A stretch of 13,121 nt of DNA from assembly GCA_946627905.1 (NCBI GenBank), contig CAMOVY010000015.1, positions 1-13,121 on the forward strand, written 5' to 3'. The notes beneath the pieces are model-generated. The model was not told the DNA's origin. It saw nothing but the letters and a program-made list of their open reading frames with translations, and made no database searches. Of this stretch, positions 7,094 through 13,121 are shown piece after piece (position 1 is the first letter of the stretch; each line of letters starts with the position of its first letter). The position numbers were made by a program, and so were the translations under genes. The DNA comes from an uncultured Clostridia bacterium. Its GTDB lineage: Bacteria > Bacillota > Clostridia > Christensenellales > Borkfalkiaceae.

Positions 7094-7909
7094 TTATCTC
7101 ACTTCGTGTATGCACTTTCTGGGGCATTTCGCTACGCAGGTTAAACAGCCCGTGCATTTAGCATAATCTATTTTCGGTAGGTTGTCTACCATTTCTATAG
7201 CCGTTTCGGGGCAGTTTTTAGCGCACAGTCCGCACCCGATACAACCGTTTTTGCACGCCGACAAAACGTCTTTTCCCTTTAATAGGGAAGAGCAGGCGAT
7301 AAGCACTTTAACGTCTTTCGGTAGCAGTTCGATAATATGCTTGGGGCAAGCTTTGACGCACTTGCCGCACGCTACGCACTTATTTTTATCCACAACCGCA
7401 ACGCCGTTTATAACCTTTATAGCGTCATATTCGCAGACAGAGACGCAAGTTCCGTCTCCAAGACAGCCGAACGGGCAAGCCTTGTTGCCGCCGCCGACAA
7501 TACACTTAAAATCGCAACCTTTGTTGCCTGTATAACTGAATTTGTCCGCACAGGCTAAACCGCCATTACAATGTACGAACGCCGCCTTTTCTACGCCCGT
7601 ATCGGGCGCTTTGCCTAAAATCGCCGCTATCTGCGCTTTGTTTTCTTTACTCGTAGGTCCGCAGGCGGAAAAATCCGCTTTGCCTTCCGCAACCGCTTTG
7701 GCAAAGTCCGCGCAACCCGCGTACCCGCAACCGCCGCAGTTTGCGCCGGCAAGCAGGTCTTTTATTTGTTCCACTTTTTCGTCGGTCTTTACCGCAGTAA
7801 GGCGGGAAACAAGCACTATAAGCGCGGCGAATAAAATCGCTATAGCCGCGACTATTCCGACAACCGTAAAAAGCGTGGTAAAATTTATTCCGTTAAGTAA
7901 GTTATTCAT
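7094..7909 (-). CDS. rnfB: Rnf electron transport complex subunit B (ferredoxin-oxidising Fe-S subunit)
   Basis: RnfB takes electrons from reduced ferredoxin and passes them into the Rnf complex at the cytoplasmic face of the membrane. The 271 residues start with a hydrophobic anchor (about 12-35). The 4Fe-4S domain follows (ANCGGCGYAGC, Cys58/61/66, plus Cys83). Then come Cys114/120/132/136 with CPFGCLGDGTCVSVC (145-159), and three standard ferredoxin motifs, CVACGKCVKACP (178), CIGCGLCAKNCP (223) and CTGCLTCVAKCP (252). This is the full clostridial RnfB pattern. It is the last gene of the operon, 10 bases after rnfA, with GGGGG at 7916-7920 overlapping the rnfA stop and six bases from the ATG. 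Confidence 0.96.
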   Translation of the reverse strand: MNNLLNGINFTTLFTVVGIVAAIAILFAALIVLVSRLTAVKTDEKVEQIKDLLAGANCGGCGYAGCADFAKAVAEGKADFSACGPTSKENKAQIAAILGKAPDTGVEKAAFVHCNGGLACADKFSYTGNKGCDFKCIVGGGNKACPFGCLGDGTCVSVCEYDAIKVINGVAVVDKNKCVACGKCVKACPKHIIELLPKDVKVLIACSSLLKGKDVLSACKNGCIGCGLCAKNCPETAIEMVDNLPKIDYAKCTGCLTCVAKCPRKCIHEVR

Positions 7910-7919
7910 ATTTTGCCCC

Positions 7920-8528
7920 CTAAATCAGCGTGAATACGTAGAACGCCATCGCTATAAAGCAAGCCGTTATCATAGCGATAGGAAAGCCCTTTAACCGCTT
8001 CGGCACATTTGAGCGCGCTATTTTTTCGCGCAGCCCGCTCATTAAAACTATCGCAACCGTAAACCCTACGCCGGCAAACAGCCCGTAAAGCACCGCGTAG
8101 CCCATATTCATTTCTGCCGCCGTTATGCCGAGAAGGGTAGCCATCTGCCCGCCGTCGATAACAAGTTCCGCAGCGCCCAAAACCGCGCAGTTGGTGGTAA
8201 TAAGCGGAAGATATATTCCCATCGCGTTATAAAGTGTGGGCGAGAAACGCTTTAACACCATTTCTATCATCTGCACTATAGACGCGATTATGAAAATAAA
8301 CACGATTATTTCCATAAATTCAAGCCCCAAAGGCACTAAAATATACATATAAACGGGGTAGGTGATAAGACAGGTTAAGGTCATTACGAAGGACACCGCA
8401 ATCCCCATACCGAGCGCCGACTTAAAGTCTTTACTTACGCCCAAAAACGGACAGATACCCAAAAACTGAACTACTACGAAGTTGTTTATAAACACCGCGG
8501 AAATTATAATCATTAAGAACTGTCCCAT
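7920..8528 (-). CDS. rnfA: Rnf electron transport complex subunit A
   Basis: This integral membrane subunit of 202 residues with about six hydrophobic helices pairs with RnfE. The family uses one pair of cysteines from each of RnfA and RnfE to hold a [2Fe-2S] cluster in the middle of the membrane. Both RnfA cysteines are present: Cys26 in QFLGICPFLG and Cys114 in LPLITTNCAVLG. Other family stretches are NNFVVVQFLG near the start and GIAAGVGFT-like GLFAGVGFTVAIVLMSGLREK near residue 150-170. It starts one base after the rnfE stop. NqrE of the Na+-NQR complex is the nearest alternative, but the operon lacks nqrA and nqrF. Confidence 0.96.
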   Translation of the reverse strand: MGQFLMIIISAVFINNFVVVQFLGICPFLGVSKDFKSALGMGIAVSFVMTLTCLITYPVYMYILVPLGLEFMEIIVFIFIIASIVQMIEMVLKRFSPTLYNAMGIYLPLITTNCAVLGAAELVIDGGQMATLLGITAAEMNMGYAVLYGLFAGVGFTVAIVLMSGLREKIARSNVPKRLKGFPIAMITACFIAMAFYVFTLI

Positions 8529-8529
8529 A

Positions 8530-9189
8530 TTACGCGTTCTCCTTTATTTCGCCGCAGAAGTCTTTTTCTTCGGCTTTTATCTTTTTGAGTTTGGACTTTT
8601 CGGAAATCTTATCGGTTATTAACGCAAACACCGCTATAAACACCGCGTAGGTAAAGAACGCGCCCGCGCTGGACGAGAAAAAACCGATGGAAAAATCCCA
8701 CAGTTTATGCCCGAAAATAGCGCCCGCGCCCAAAATTTCCCTTACCGCGCCCATAGTCGTCAGCGCAAGGGTGAAACCTATACCCATAAACAGTCCGTCC
8801 GCAGCAGACGCCAAAACGCCGTTCTTACTTGCAAAACTTTCCGCCCGCGCAAGAATTATGCAGTTAACGACGATTAGCGGAAGGTATAGCCCCATACTTT
8901 CGTAAATGTCGGGTAAAAAGTAATCGAGCGCAAGCCTTACTATCGTTACGAAAGTCGCGATTATAAGTATAAACGCGGGGATGCGCACTTCCTTGGGGAT
9001 AGCCTTTCGTAAAAGCGAAATTATAACGTTGCTGAAAATAAGCACGAAGGATACCGCAAGCCCCATACCGATACCGTTCATAGCCGCGGTGGTTAAAGCC
9101 AAGGTGGGGCAAGTGCCGAGTACGAGTTTTAAAGTCGGGTTAGACGAAATAATACCGTCTTTTGCAATCTTTTTAAAATCGGTTTTCAT
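8530..9189 (-). CDS. rnfE: Rnf electron transport complex subunit E
   Basis: This is the 219-residue membrane partner of RnfA, with the inverted-topology fold of the RnfA/RnfE/NqrD/NqrE family. The cluster-binding cysteines are Cys27 (LVLGTCPTLALT) and Cys110 (LPLIVVNCIILARAE). GFTLALTTMGAVREILGAG near residue 140-155 is also typical. The C-terminus is a charged cytoplasmic tail with many Lys and Glu (about residues 193-219). The ATG overlaps the rnfG stop by one base (TAATG). A GGGGG run about 10 bases upstream, inside rnfG, can serve as its ribosome site. Confidence 0.96.
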   Translation of the reverse strand: MKTDFKKIAKDGIISSNPTLKLVLGTCPTLALTTAAMNGIGMGLAVSFVLIFSNVIISLLRKAIPKEVRIPAFILIIATFVTIVRLALDYFLPDIYESMGLYLPLIVVNCIILARAESFASKNGVLASAADGLFMGIGFTLALTTMGAVREILGAGAIFGHKLWDFSIGFFSSSAGAFFTYAVFIAVFALITDKISEKSKLKKIKAEEKDFCGEIKENA

Positions 9190-9791
9190 TATCTTTCGCC
9201 CCCTAAATATTTTATAACGCAGTTGACTGCATTTGCCGCCGCCGTTGCCGAATAGGTCGCGCCCGATACGGGGTTATAGTTTTCAGCGTTCTTGTCGGTT
9301 GCGGTAAATAAACTGCCGTCGTTATACGCTTCCGTTACGTCGGTAAGCTTAAATCCGCCGTAGAACTCTCCCGAAAGTTTACTCATAAGCGTTTGCTTTT
9401 CGTATTTTTCGAGAAGCACTTTTTCTATCGAATATTTTTCGTTCGTGTTTACAACCTTTATCCAAAGGGTTATCGTGCCGTTTTTGTAGCCCTTATATCC
9501 CGTCGTTTGGAAAAGAATATCGCCGTTATCCGTTATGTTATAGATTTTGTTGATTTTTCCAACGCCGTCGTATTCTATAGCGGTGTTTTTATTTTCGTCT
9601 TTACTGTCTACGTCCAAAACCACCGAATACTCTTTTTCTTCGCCGTAAATCTTTTTGATTGCACGCGCCGTACGCATTTCAGGTGATACGTACAAAAGGT
9701 CGGCAAGTATGGTTATTGAAGAACCCGAAAACAGCATAAGAATTAAAAGACAGGAGATACATTTGAACCAGATTGTCTTAAAAAACGTCAT
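9189..9791 (-). CDS. rnfG: Rnf electron transport complex subunit G (covalent FMN-carrying)
   Basis: RnfG carries a covalently attached FMN on the outer face of the membrane and relays electrons within the complex. The 200 residues begin with one transmembrane segment (about 7-32), followed by an extracytosolic domain of about 165 residues. The flavinylation motif is S176-G-A-T179 in NPVSGATYSATA, with Thr179 as the expected FMN-phosphoester residue. An SAT follows immediately (Ser181-Thr183), which is not usual. The central part (residues 40-140) is diverged and Lys/Asn-rich, with fewer family landmarks than the other subunits. The start is well supported by AAGGAGG at 9799-9805, seven bases from the ATG. 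It overlaps rnfD by one base. Attachment of FMN needs an ApbE transferase, which is not encoded in the window. Confidence 0.93.
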   Translation of the reverse strand: MTFFKTIWFKCISCLLILMLFSGSSITILADLLYVSPEMRTARAIKKIYGEEKEYSVVLDVDSKDENKNTAIEYDGVGKINKIYNITDNGDILFQTTGYKGYKNGTITLWIKVVNTNEKYSIEKVLLEKYEKQTLMSKLSGEFYGGFKLTDVTEAYNDGSLFTATDKNAENYNPVSGATYSATAAANAVNCVIKYLGGER

Positions 9792-10777
9792 TATTTCGCC
9801 TCCTTCTGCTTTTGCGGTTTTTTGTAGCCGAACGGCTTATTAAGTATAAACTTATCTATAAGCGGCACGGTTAAATTCATTAAAAGAATTGCAAAGGACA
9901 CCGTTTCCATATTCGTAGCGTACCTTAAAACGGCGGTTAAAATACCCAGCGCGATAAAGTATATCATGTTGCCGCAAAGGGTGTTCGGGGTAGTGGTGTA
10001 ATCGGTCGCCATAAATATCGCGCCGATAATAAGTCCGCCAGAAAGTATGGCGGGGAAAAAAAACGCAAAAACAAAACCGCCGATTACTGTCGTCGTAAGC
10101 CCCGCGACGGCGATATAGATAAGCGGGAAAATTATGTTTATAACCTTTCGCGCGGCAAGATAAATTCCGCCGGCCAAAAGCGCTAACTTACACGTTTCGC
10201 CTATACAGCCCTGCATACCCGTGCCGAGCAGCATATCTATAACGGAAAGCGCGGGTACTGTGCCTTTGGATACGTCGACTACCGCCGTTGCGGAAGTAGC
10301 CACCGTTTCGCCGTATACGCTGCCGATAGCAGGCAACAGCCACGCGCCCACCGCCCACTGGAAGGATATAAACATAAACACCCTTCCGGCTATCGCGGGG
10401 TTAACGACGTTTTTGCCCGTGCCGCCGAACAGCATTTTTACGACGATAACCGCAAAAAGGCTTCCGAAAATCGGCGCATATACAGGATAATTCGTGCCGA
10501 TTGTAAGCCCTATCAGCATACCCGACACCACCGACGAAAAGTCAAACTCCCGCGTTATTTCCTTAAAAGGTTTTTTCATTATAAGTAGGTAAATATATTC
10601 GCCCGCCACCGCAAAAGCCACCGCAAGCGCGACAAGCGCTAAAGCGTACAGTCCGAAATAAACTACGCCCATAACCGTTGCGGGAAGAAGCGCAATACAC
10701 ACGTCTATCATTATACGGCGGGTAGTTCTTGTGGTTTTTATGTGCGGAGAAGAAGAGTAAATCAAATTATTTTCCAT
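9791..10777 (-). CDS. rnfD: Rnf electron transport complex subunit D (membrane flavoprotein)
   Basis: RnfD is the large membrane flavin subunit, homologous to NqrB, and is central to ion translocation. The 328-residue product is hydrophobic with about ten membrane segments. Landmarks are SSSPHIKTTRTTRRIMIDVCIALLP at the N-terminus (8-32), LPVLIGLTIGTNYPVYAPIFGS-like text near 90-108, FGGTGKNVVNPAIAGRVF near 115-133 and FMATDYTTTPNT near 255. The candidate FMN-bearing threonine is Thr164 in ATSATAV (160-166), a variant of the SGAT motif. It overlaps the end of rnfC by 11 bases. A strong AAGGAG site lies upstream, inside rnfC. Confidence 0.95.
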   Translation of the reverse strand: MENNLIYSSSPHIKTTRTTRRIMIDVCIALLPATVMGVVYFGLYALALVALAVAFAVAGEYIYLLIMKKPFKEITREFDFSSVVSGMLIGLTIGTNYPVYAPIFGSLFAVIVVKMLFGGTGKNVVNPAIAGRVFMFISFQWAVGAWLLPAIGSVYGETVATSATAVVDVSKGTVPALSVIDMLLGTGMQGCIGETCKLALLAGGIYLAARKVINIIFPLIYIAVAGLTTTVIGGFVFAFFFPAILSGGLIIGAIFMATDYTTTPNTLCGNMIYFIALGILTAVLRYATNMETVSFAILLMNLTVPLIDKFILNKPFGYKKPQKQKEAK

Positions 10778-12065
10778 TTTTCATCTCCTTAATTTTGGCT
10801 TTAGCCATTGAAATGCTTTGTACCAGCGCGCGGCGAGCGGGGCAGTTGTATGCGCACAGCCCGCACTCTACACAATTCATCGCGCCGTAGCGTTCCGCTT
10901 CTTTAAAGTTCCCCGCGAGCGCAAAACTTTCTATATACATCGGCATAAGCCGCATGGGGCACTTTCTCGCGCACAAGCCGCAGTTGATGCAGTTAGTCGG
11001 CGCGTCAGAAGAAGTTTCGTTTTTATTAAGGCACAATAGCCCCGAATCGGTCTTTCTTACGTATTGCGTAAGGTTAACGAGCGCTTTGCCCATCATAGGA
11101 CCGCCCGCCACGATTTTGTCGGCATTTTCCGATTTGCCGCCGCAATAGTCGATAAGGTCGGGAAATGGCGTGCCGATAGCGACTTTCAGGTTTTTGGGTT
11201 TTTTAACGCCCCGCCCGCTGACCGTTATGTACGCTTCGGTAAGCGGAATATTATTTTCTATTGCGTTATAAGCCGCGAGTACCGTCTTTATGTTCTGAAC
11301 GCAACAGCCCACGTCGAACGGCATTTTGCCCGTAGGCACTTTTCTGCCCGTGCATACGTAGATAAGATGCTTTTCAGAACCCATAGGGTACTGCTTTTTA
11401 AGAGCGACCACGTCTAAATCGGAAAACTCCGAAAACTCTTTTATCGCAAGCGGCTTGTTTAACTCTATGCCGATTATTATTTTACTTACCTTTAGCGCGC
11501 GCGCTACGTATTTAATGCCCTTGTATATTTCCTGCGTGCGTTCCATCATAAGCCGATAGTCGCAGGTTAAATATGGTTCGCACTCCGCACCGTTTATAAT
11601 AAGCGTATCGAGTTGGGTTTTGGGCGTTAGTTTTGCCGCCGTCGGAAAGCCCGCGCCGCCAAGCCCCACTATGCCCGCAAGGCGTATGCGGTCGACAAGC
11701 GTTTGCGGTTCGAAATCGGCAAGCGGTGGCAAAAATGCCTGCTCGTCCGAAAAATCGTTTTCGATAACTATGTGTTTTTGTTTTTGGTTAAGCCCGTTTA
11801 CTATATCGCATATATCCGAAACAGTACCCGAAACTGAAGAGTACACGTTTGCGGAAATCGCGCCCGAAGCCTCGGCAATAAGCGTGCCTTTTTTCACCTT
11901 GTCGCCGATATTTACGACAGGGATTGCGGGCGCACCGATATGCTGGCTTACCGAGATATATACTTTACTCGGCGCGGGCATTGTTTCCGTAGGGCTGTTT
12001 TTGGTAAGTTTATTACCGTGAATTTTTGTGCCGTACGGAAAAAATCTTGGTTTAATTACGCTCAA
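10767..12065 (-). CDS. rnfC: Rnf electron transport complex subunit C (NADH-reactive FMN/Fe-S subunit)
   Basis: RnfC is the cytoplasmic subunit where NAD+ is reduced (or NADH oxidised). It resembles the NuoF core with FMN. The 432 residues show an N-terminal barrel-like domain (IGAPAIPVVNIGDKVKKG, 43-60, and SGTVSDI), the glycine-rich nucleotide/FMN site GLGGAGFP at 134-141, the conserved NGAECEPYLTCDY at 158-170 and two [4Fe-4S] motifs, CINCGLCARKCP (359-370) and CVECGLCAYNCP (398-409). The start codon is TTG at 12065, supported by AAGGAG seven bases upstream and by MSVIKPRFFPYGTKIHGNK, a normal RnfC N-terminus. It overlaps the preceding Gx-family gene by 14 bases and rnfD by 11, so its translation is likely coupled on both sides. 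Confidence 0.96.
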   Translation of the reverse strand: MSVIKPRFFPYGTKIHGNKLTKNSPTETMPAPSKVYISVSQHIGAPAIPVVNIGDKVKKGTLIAEASGAISANVYSSVSGTVSDICDIVNGLNQKQKHIVIENDFSDEQAFLPPLADFEPQTLVDRIRLAGIVGLGGAGFPTAAKLTPKTQLDTLIINGAECEPYLTCDYRLMMERTQEIYKGIKYVARALKVSKIIIGIELNKPLAIKEFSEFSDLDVVALKKQYPMGSEKHLIYVCTGRKVPTGKMPFDVGCCVQNIKTVLAAYNAIENNIPLTEAYITVSGRGVKKPKNLKVAIGTPFPDLIDYCGGKSENADKIVAGGPMMGKALVNLTQYVRKTDSGLLCLNKNETSSDAPTNCINCGLCARKCPMRLMPMYIESFALAGNFKEAERYGAMNCVECGLCAYNCPARRALVQSISMAKAKIKEMKNGK

Positions 12066-12585
12066 TTTTCTGCTCCTTATAATTTATATTTAAAACCCTT
12101 TCGGGCAAATATTTTACGGTCAAATAAGTCGCCGTGCCGACTATCGCGCCACCCAAAACGCCGATAAGCGCAAGGTAGGGCATATATAACAGGTATTCGG
12201 GCGTGGCGGTGATAAGACAAAACACCGCGTTCTGCACGCAGGCGTTTATTACCGCGCCGAATACGGAAGCCGCTATAACGCTGACTTTCGGCGCGTATAG
12301 AATTATCAGCATCTGCGTAAAATACGCAATCGCGCCCGCGGGCAGGGAATAGAGTATTGCCGACGGATTGCCCGCGAAAATACTGCCGAGTACCGCTTTT
12401 ATTATAAGCGCGGCACACCCGTACCAAAACCCCGCGGTAATTCCCGCGATAAGCACGAAAAAGTTGGCTATTCCTATCCGCCCGCCGACGATGATAAGGG
12501 GCGGGAACAGATTTTCAAGCATAAATGCGATAAGCGCAAGGGCGGAAAGCACGCCGCTTATGATAATTTTTCTTAGCCTAATCAT
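12052..12585 (-). CDS. Gx transporter family membrane protein (EetB-like; PF07456 type)
   Basis: This 177-residue, very hydrophobic protein has about five or six membrane segments (roughly 7-25, 38-58, 60-70, 78-98, 103-123, 132-157). Family landmarks are GGRIGIAN at 34-41 and LGSIFAGNPSAILYSLPAGA at 66-85, matching the group annotated as Gx transporter or heptaprenyl diphosphate synthase component I. The prenyl-synthase name is historical: there are no aspartate-rich substrate motifs, and the fold resembles ECF-type substrate-binding components. In Listeria and other Gram-positives a protein of this type, EetB, acts with EetA in extracellular electron transfer; that assignment here rests on family recollection and the neighbouring NusG-II gene. 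It follows that gene by 13 bases with a G-rich ribosome site and overlaps rnfC by 14 bases. It may move a quinone, flavin or electron-carrier component to the outer face, which is inference. Confidence 0.82.
   Translation of the reverse strand: MIRLRKIIISGVLSALALIAFMLENLFPPLIIVGGRIGIANFFVLIAGITAGFWYGCAALIIKAVLGSIFAGNPSAILYSLPAGAIAYFTQMLIILYAPKVSVIAASVFGAVINACVQNAVFCLITATPEYLLYMPYLALIGVLGGAIVGTATYLTVKYLPERVLNINYKEQKIERN
12073..12078 (-). promoter_or_regulatory. Ribosome binding site deciding the TTG start of rnfC
   Basis: AAGGAG reads on the minus strand at 12078-12073, inside the end of the Gx-family gene and seven bases before TTG at 12065-12063. No ATG lies nearby in this frame that would keep the conserved RnfC N-terminus, so the TTG start is preferred. 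Confidence 0.75.
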
Positions 12586-12598
12586 TTCGCGCCCCCCG

Positions 12599-13060
12599 TC
12601 AGCCCGAAACGGGGTCAGTAAGCCCCGCGGGAATTATTTTGAGTTTATGCGGGGCGCAATAGATAAACCCGCCACTATCTGAAACGGACTGCGCTTCGCA
12701 ATCGTGCCCCGCGCAGGTGGATTCGGTGATTTTAGCCGTCTTTTTGTCTTTATCGAACACTATAAGATTGTAATGCCCGTTGTCTTCTCCGTCGGGGTAA
12801 AAATACACTCCGTTTTCTTGTACGGAAAAATATGTTTCGTAGCCCGCTTTTACGGTGAATTTTCCGTCCGAAAAGCGGTATTCGGCGGCGACTTTATTGT
12901 CGTATAACACCGAAAAACCCGTTGCGGCAGCGCTTCCGCCGCGTAGCGAAACCGCGATAAACGCGGTTAGGACTATTACGGCAACAACCAGATAAATTAT
13001 TAAATCGGCAAAGTAAAACGGTTTGGAGTTTTTAATGCGCGTTGAAACGTTTTTTTCCAA
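12599..13060 (-). CDS. NusG-domain-II membrane-anchored protein (EetA-like)
   Basis: This 153-residue protein has a short basic N-terminus, one membrane segment (about 17-39) and an extracytosolic domain. The C-terminal region matches the NusG domain II family: a beta-rich stretch (GFSVLYDNKVAAEYRF) followed by ESTCAGHDCEAQ and GFIYCAPHKLKI. The conserved cysteines are Cys116, Cys121 and Cys135, with nearby His119 and His138. It has no NGN or KOW domain, so it is not the transcription factor NusG. Proteins of this type are typically found next to Gx-family genes and ApbE, and EetA of Listeria belongs to this kind. The start is taken as TTG at 13060, because the frame has no ATG and GGGGG lies about ten bases upstream; an in-frame stop at 13097-13099 limits extension. 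It is the first gene of the rnf operon. Confidence 0.8.
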   Translation of the reverse strand: MEKNVSTRIKNSKPFYFADLIIYLVVAVIVLTAFIAVSLRGGSAAATGFSVLYDNKVAAEYRFSDGKFTVKAGYETYFSVQENGVYFYPDGEDNGHYNLIVFDKDKKTAKITESTCAGHDCEAQSVSDSGGFIYCAPHKLKIIPAGLTDPVSG

Positions 13061-13070
13061 ATCCGTTTTT

Positions 13071-13075
13071 CCCCC
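13071..13075 (-). promoter_or_regulatory. Ribosome binding site for the TTG start of the first operon gene
   Basis: GGGGG reads on the minus strand at 13075-13071, followed by AAAAACGGAT and TTG at 13060-13058. Spacing is about ten bases. It is the only purine-rich site near any possible start of this frame. Confidence 0.55.
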
Positions 13076-13086
13076 GATATTTTTAC

Positions 13087-13105
13087 TTGTTATAGTTTAA
13101 CACAA
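13087..13105. promoter_or_regulatory. Imperfect dyad, possible redox-regulator (Rex-like) operator
   Basis: The stretch TTGTTATAGTTTAACACAA contains TGTTA (13088-13092) and its exact inverse TAACA (13098-13102) separated by five bases, and it begins TTGT and ends ACAA. The clostridial Rex consensus is TTGTTAA, four bases, TTAACAA. Here the half-sites are one base too close, so the match is not canonical. It covers the candidate -10 element of the rnf operon. Confidence 0.25.
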
Positions 13106-13117
13106 CATATTGTATAA
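13089..13117 (-). promoter_or_regulatory. Candidate sigma-A promoter for the rnf operon
   Basis: On the minus strand a TTATAC (13117-13112) is followed by a 17-base spacer and TATAAC (13094-13089), a 5/6 match to the -10 consensus. The -35 is weak (3/6). Transcription would begin near 13082, leaving a leader of about 22 bases before the TTG start. The region is strongly AT-rich compared with the coding sequence. Confidence 0.4.
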
Positions 13118-13118
13118 T
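13113..13118 (+). promoter_or_regulatory. Possible -10 element of a divergent promoter reading out of the window
   Basis: A perfect TATAAT stands on the plus strand at 13113-13118, preceded by TTG. No good -35 is found at 16-18 bases upstream (TTGTTA at 13087 is 20 bases away). If functional it would drive a divergent gene beyond the right edge. Confidence 0.25.
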
Positions 13119-13121
13119 GTC

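Noticed and set aside
7182..7535. Open frame on the plus strand across rnfB
   Set aside because: It lies entirely opposite rnfB, whose ferredoxin motifs are unmistakable, and its own translation shows no family pattern.
11064..11417. Open frame on the plus strand across rnfC
   Set aside because: It is antisense to the conserved core of rnfC and its translation is composition-driven, with no motif.
7094..12065. Na+-translocating NADH:quinone reductase (nqr) operon
   Set aside because: There is no nqrA or nqrF, while RnfB and RnfC with their ferredoxin domains are present in the order CDGEAB.
12052..12585. Heptaprenyl diphosphate synthase subunit as an enzyme
   Set aside because: The protein is almost entirely membrane helices and lacks prenyl-synthase aspartate motifs; the Gx-family name is safer.
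12599..13060. Transcription factor NusG
   Set aside because: Only the domain II type is present, behind a membrane segment; the NGN and KOW domains of true NusG are missing.
1..13121. Mobile element, prophage, CRISPR array or RNA gene
   Set aside because: No transposase, integrase, direct-repeat array or tRNA/rRNA-like sequence was seen; all of the sequence is accounted for by conserved genes.

Overview
The window looks like a chromosomal segment of an anaerobic member of the Bacillota, most likely a Clostridia lineage. The evidence is the topA-trmFO-hslV-hslU gene order, the folate-dependent TrmFO, AGGAGG-type ribosome sites, and an rnf operon in the clostridial order CDGEAB. No mobile element, CRISPR array, tRNA or rRNA was seen. 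Coding density is very high: apart from a 72-base convergent junction and about 60 bases at the right edge, essentially everything is coding.

Positions 1-7021 are all on the plus strand and look like one long housekeeping run with gaps of 32 bases or fewer and several overlaps. The order is: the 3' end of topA (DNA topoisomerase I, four C-terminal Cys4 zinc fingers), trmFO (tRNA m5U54 methyltransferase), hslV and hslU (ATP-dependent protease), hisS (histidyl-tRNA synthetase), an RseC/MucC-family membrane protein, asnA (ammonia-dependent asparagine synthetase) and a YfcE-like phosphodiesterase. The xerC and codY genes that commonly accompany this block in Bacilli are absent. A perfect 24-base inverted repeat at 7031-7080 closes the run and probably terminates both converging operons.

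Positions 13060-7094 are all on the minus strand and form one tightly packed operon. It begins with a membrane-anchored NusG-domain-II protein and a Gx-transporter-family membrane protein, then rnfC, rnfD, rnfG, rnfE, rnfA and rnfB. The six rnf genes encode a complete ferredoxin:NAD+ oxidoreductase that couples electron transfer to Na+ or H+ pumping. All its recognisable cofactor ligands are present: [4Fe-4S] sites in RnfB and RnfC, the intramembrane cysteines of RnfA and RnfE, and covalent-FMN threonines in RnfG and probably RnfD.

The most interesting feature is the head of this operon. The two leading genes resemble the EetA/EetB pair of Gram-positive extracellular electron transfer loci, and here they are fused translationally to rnfC. 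This suggests an Rnf complex with an extra extracytosolic electron or flavin branch. A candidate promoter and an imperfect Rex-like dyad lie just upstream of the first gene. An RseC-family gene, a family linked to rnf expression in Clostridium ljungdahlii, sits about 1.6 kb past the end of the rnf operon, but in the opposite operon. No apbE (FMN transferase) is visible, so it must be elsewhere.
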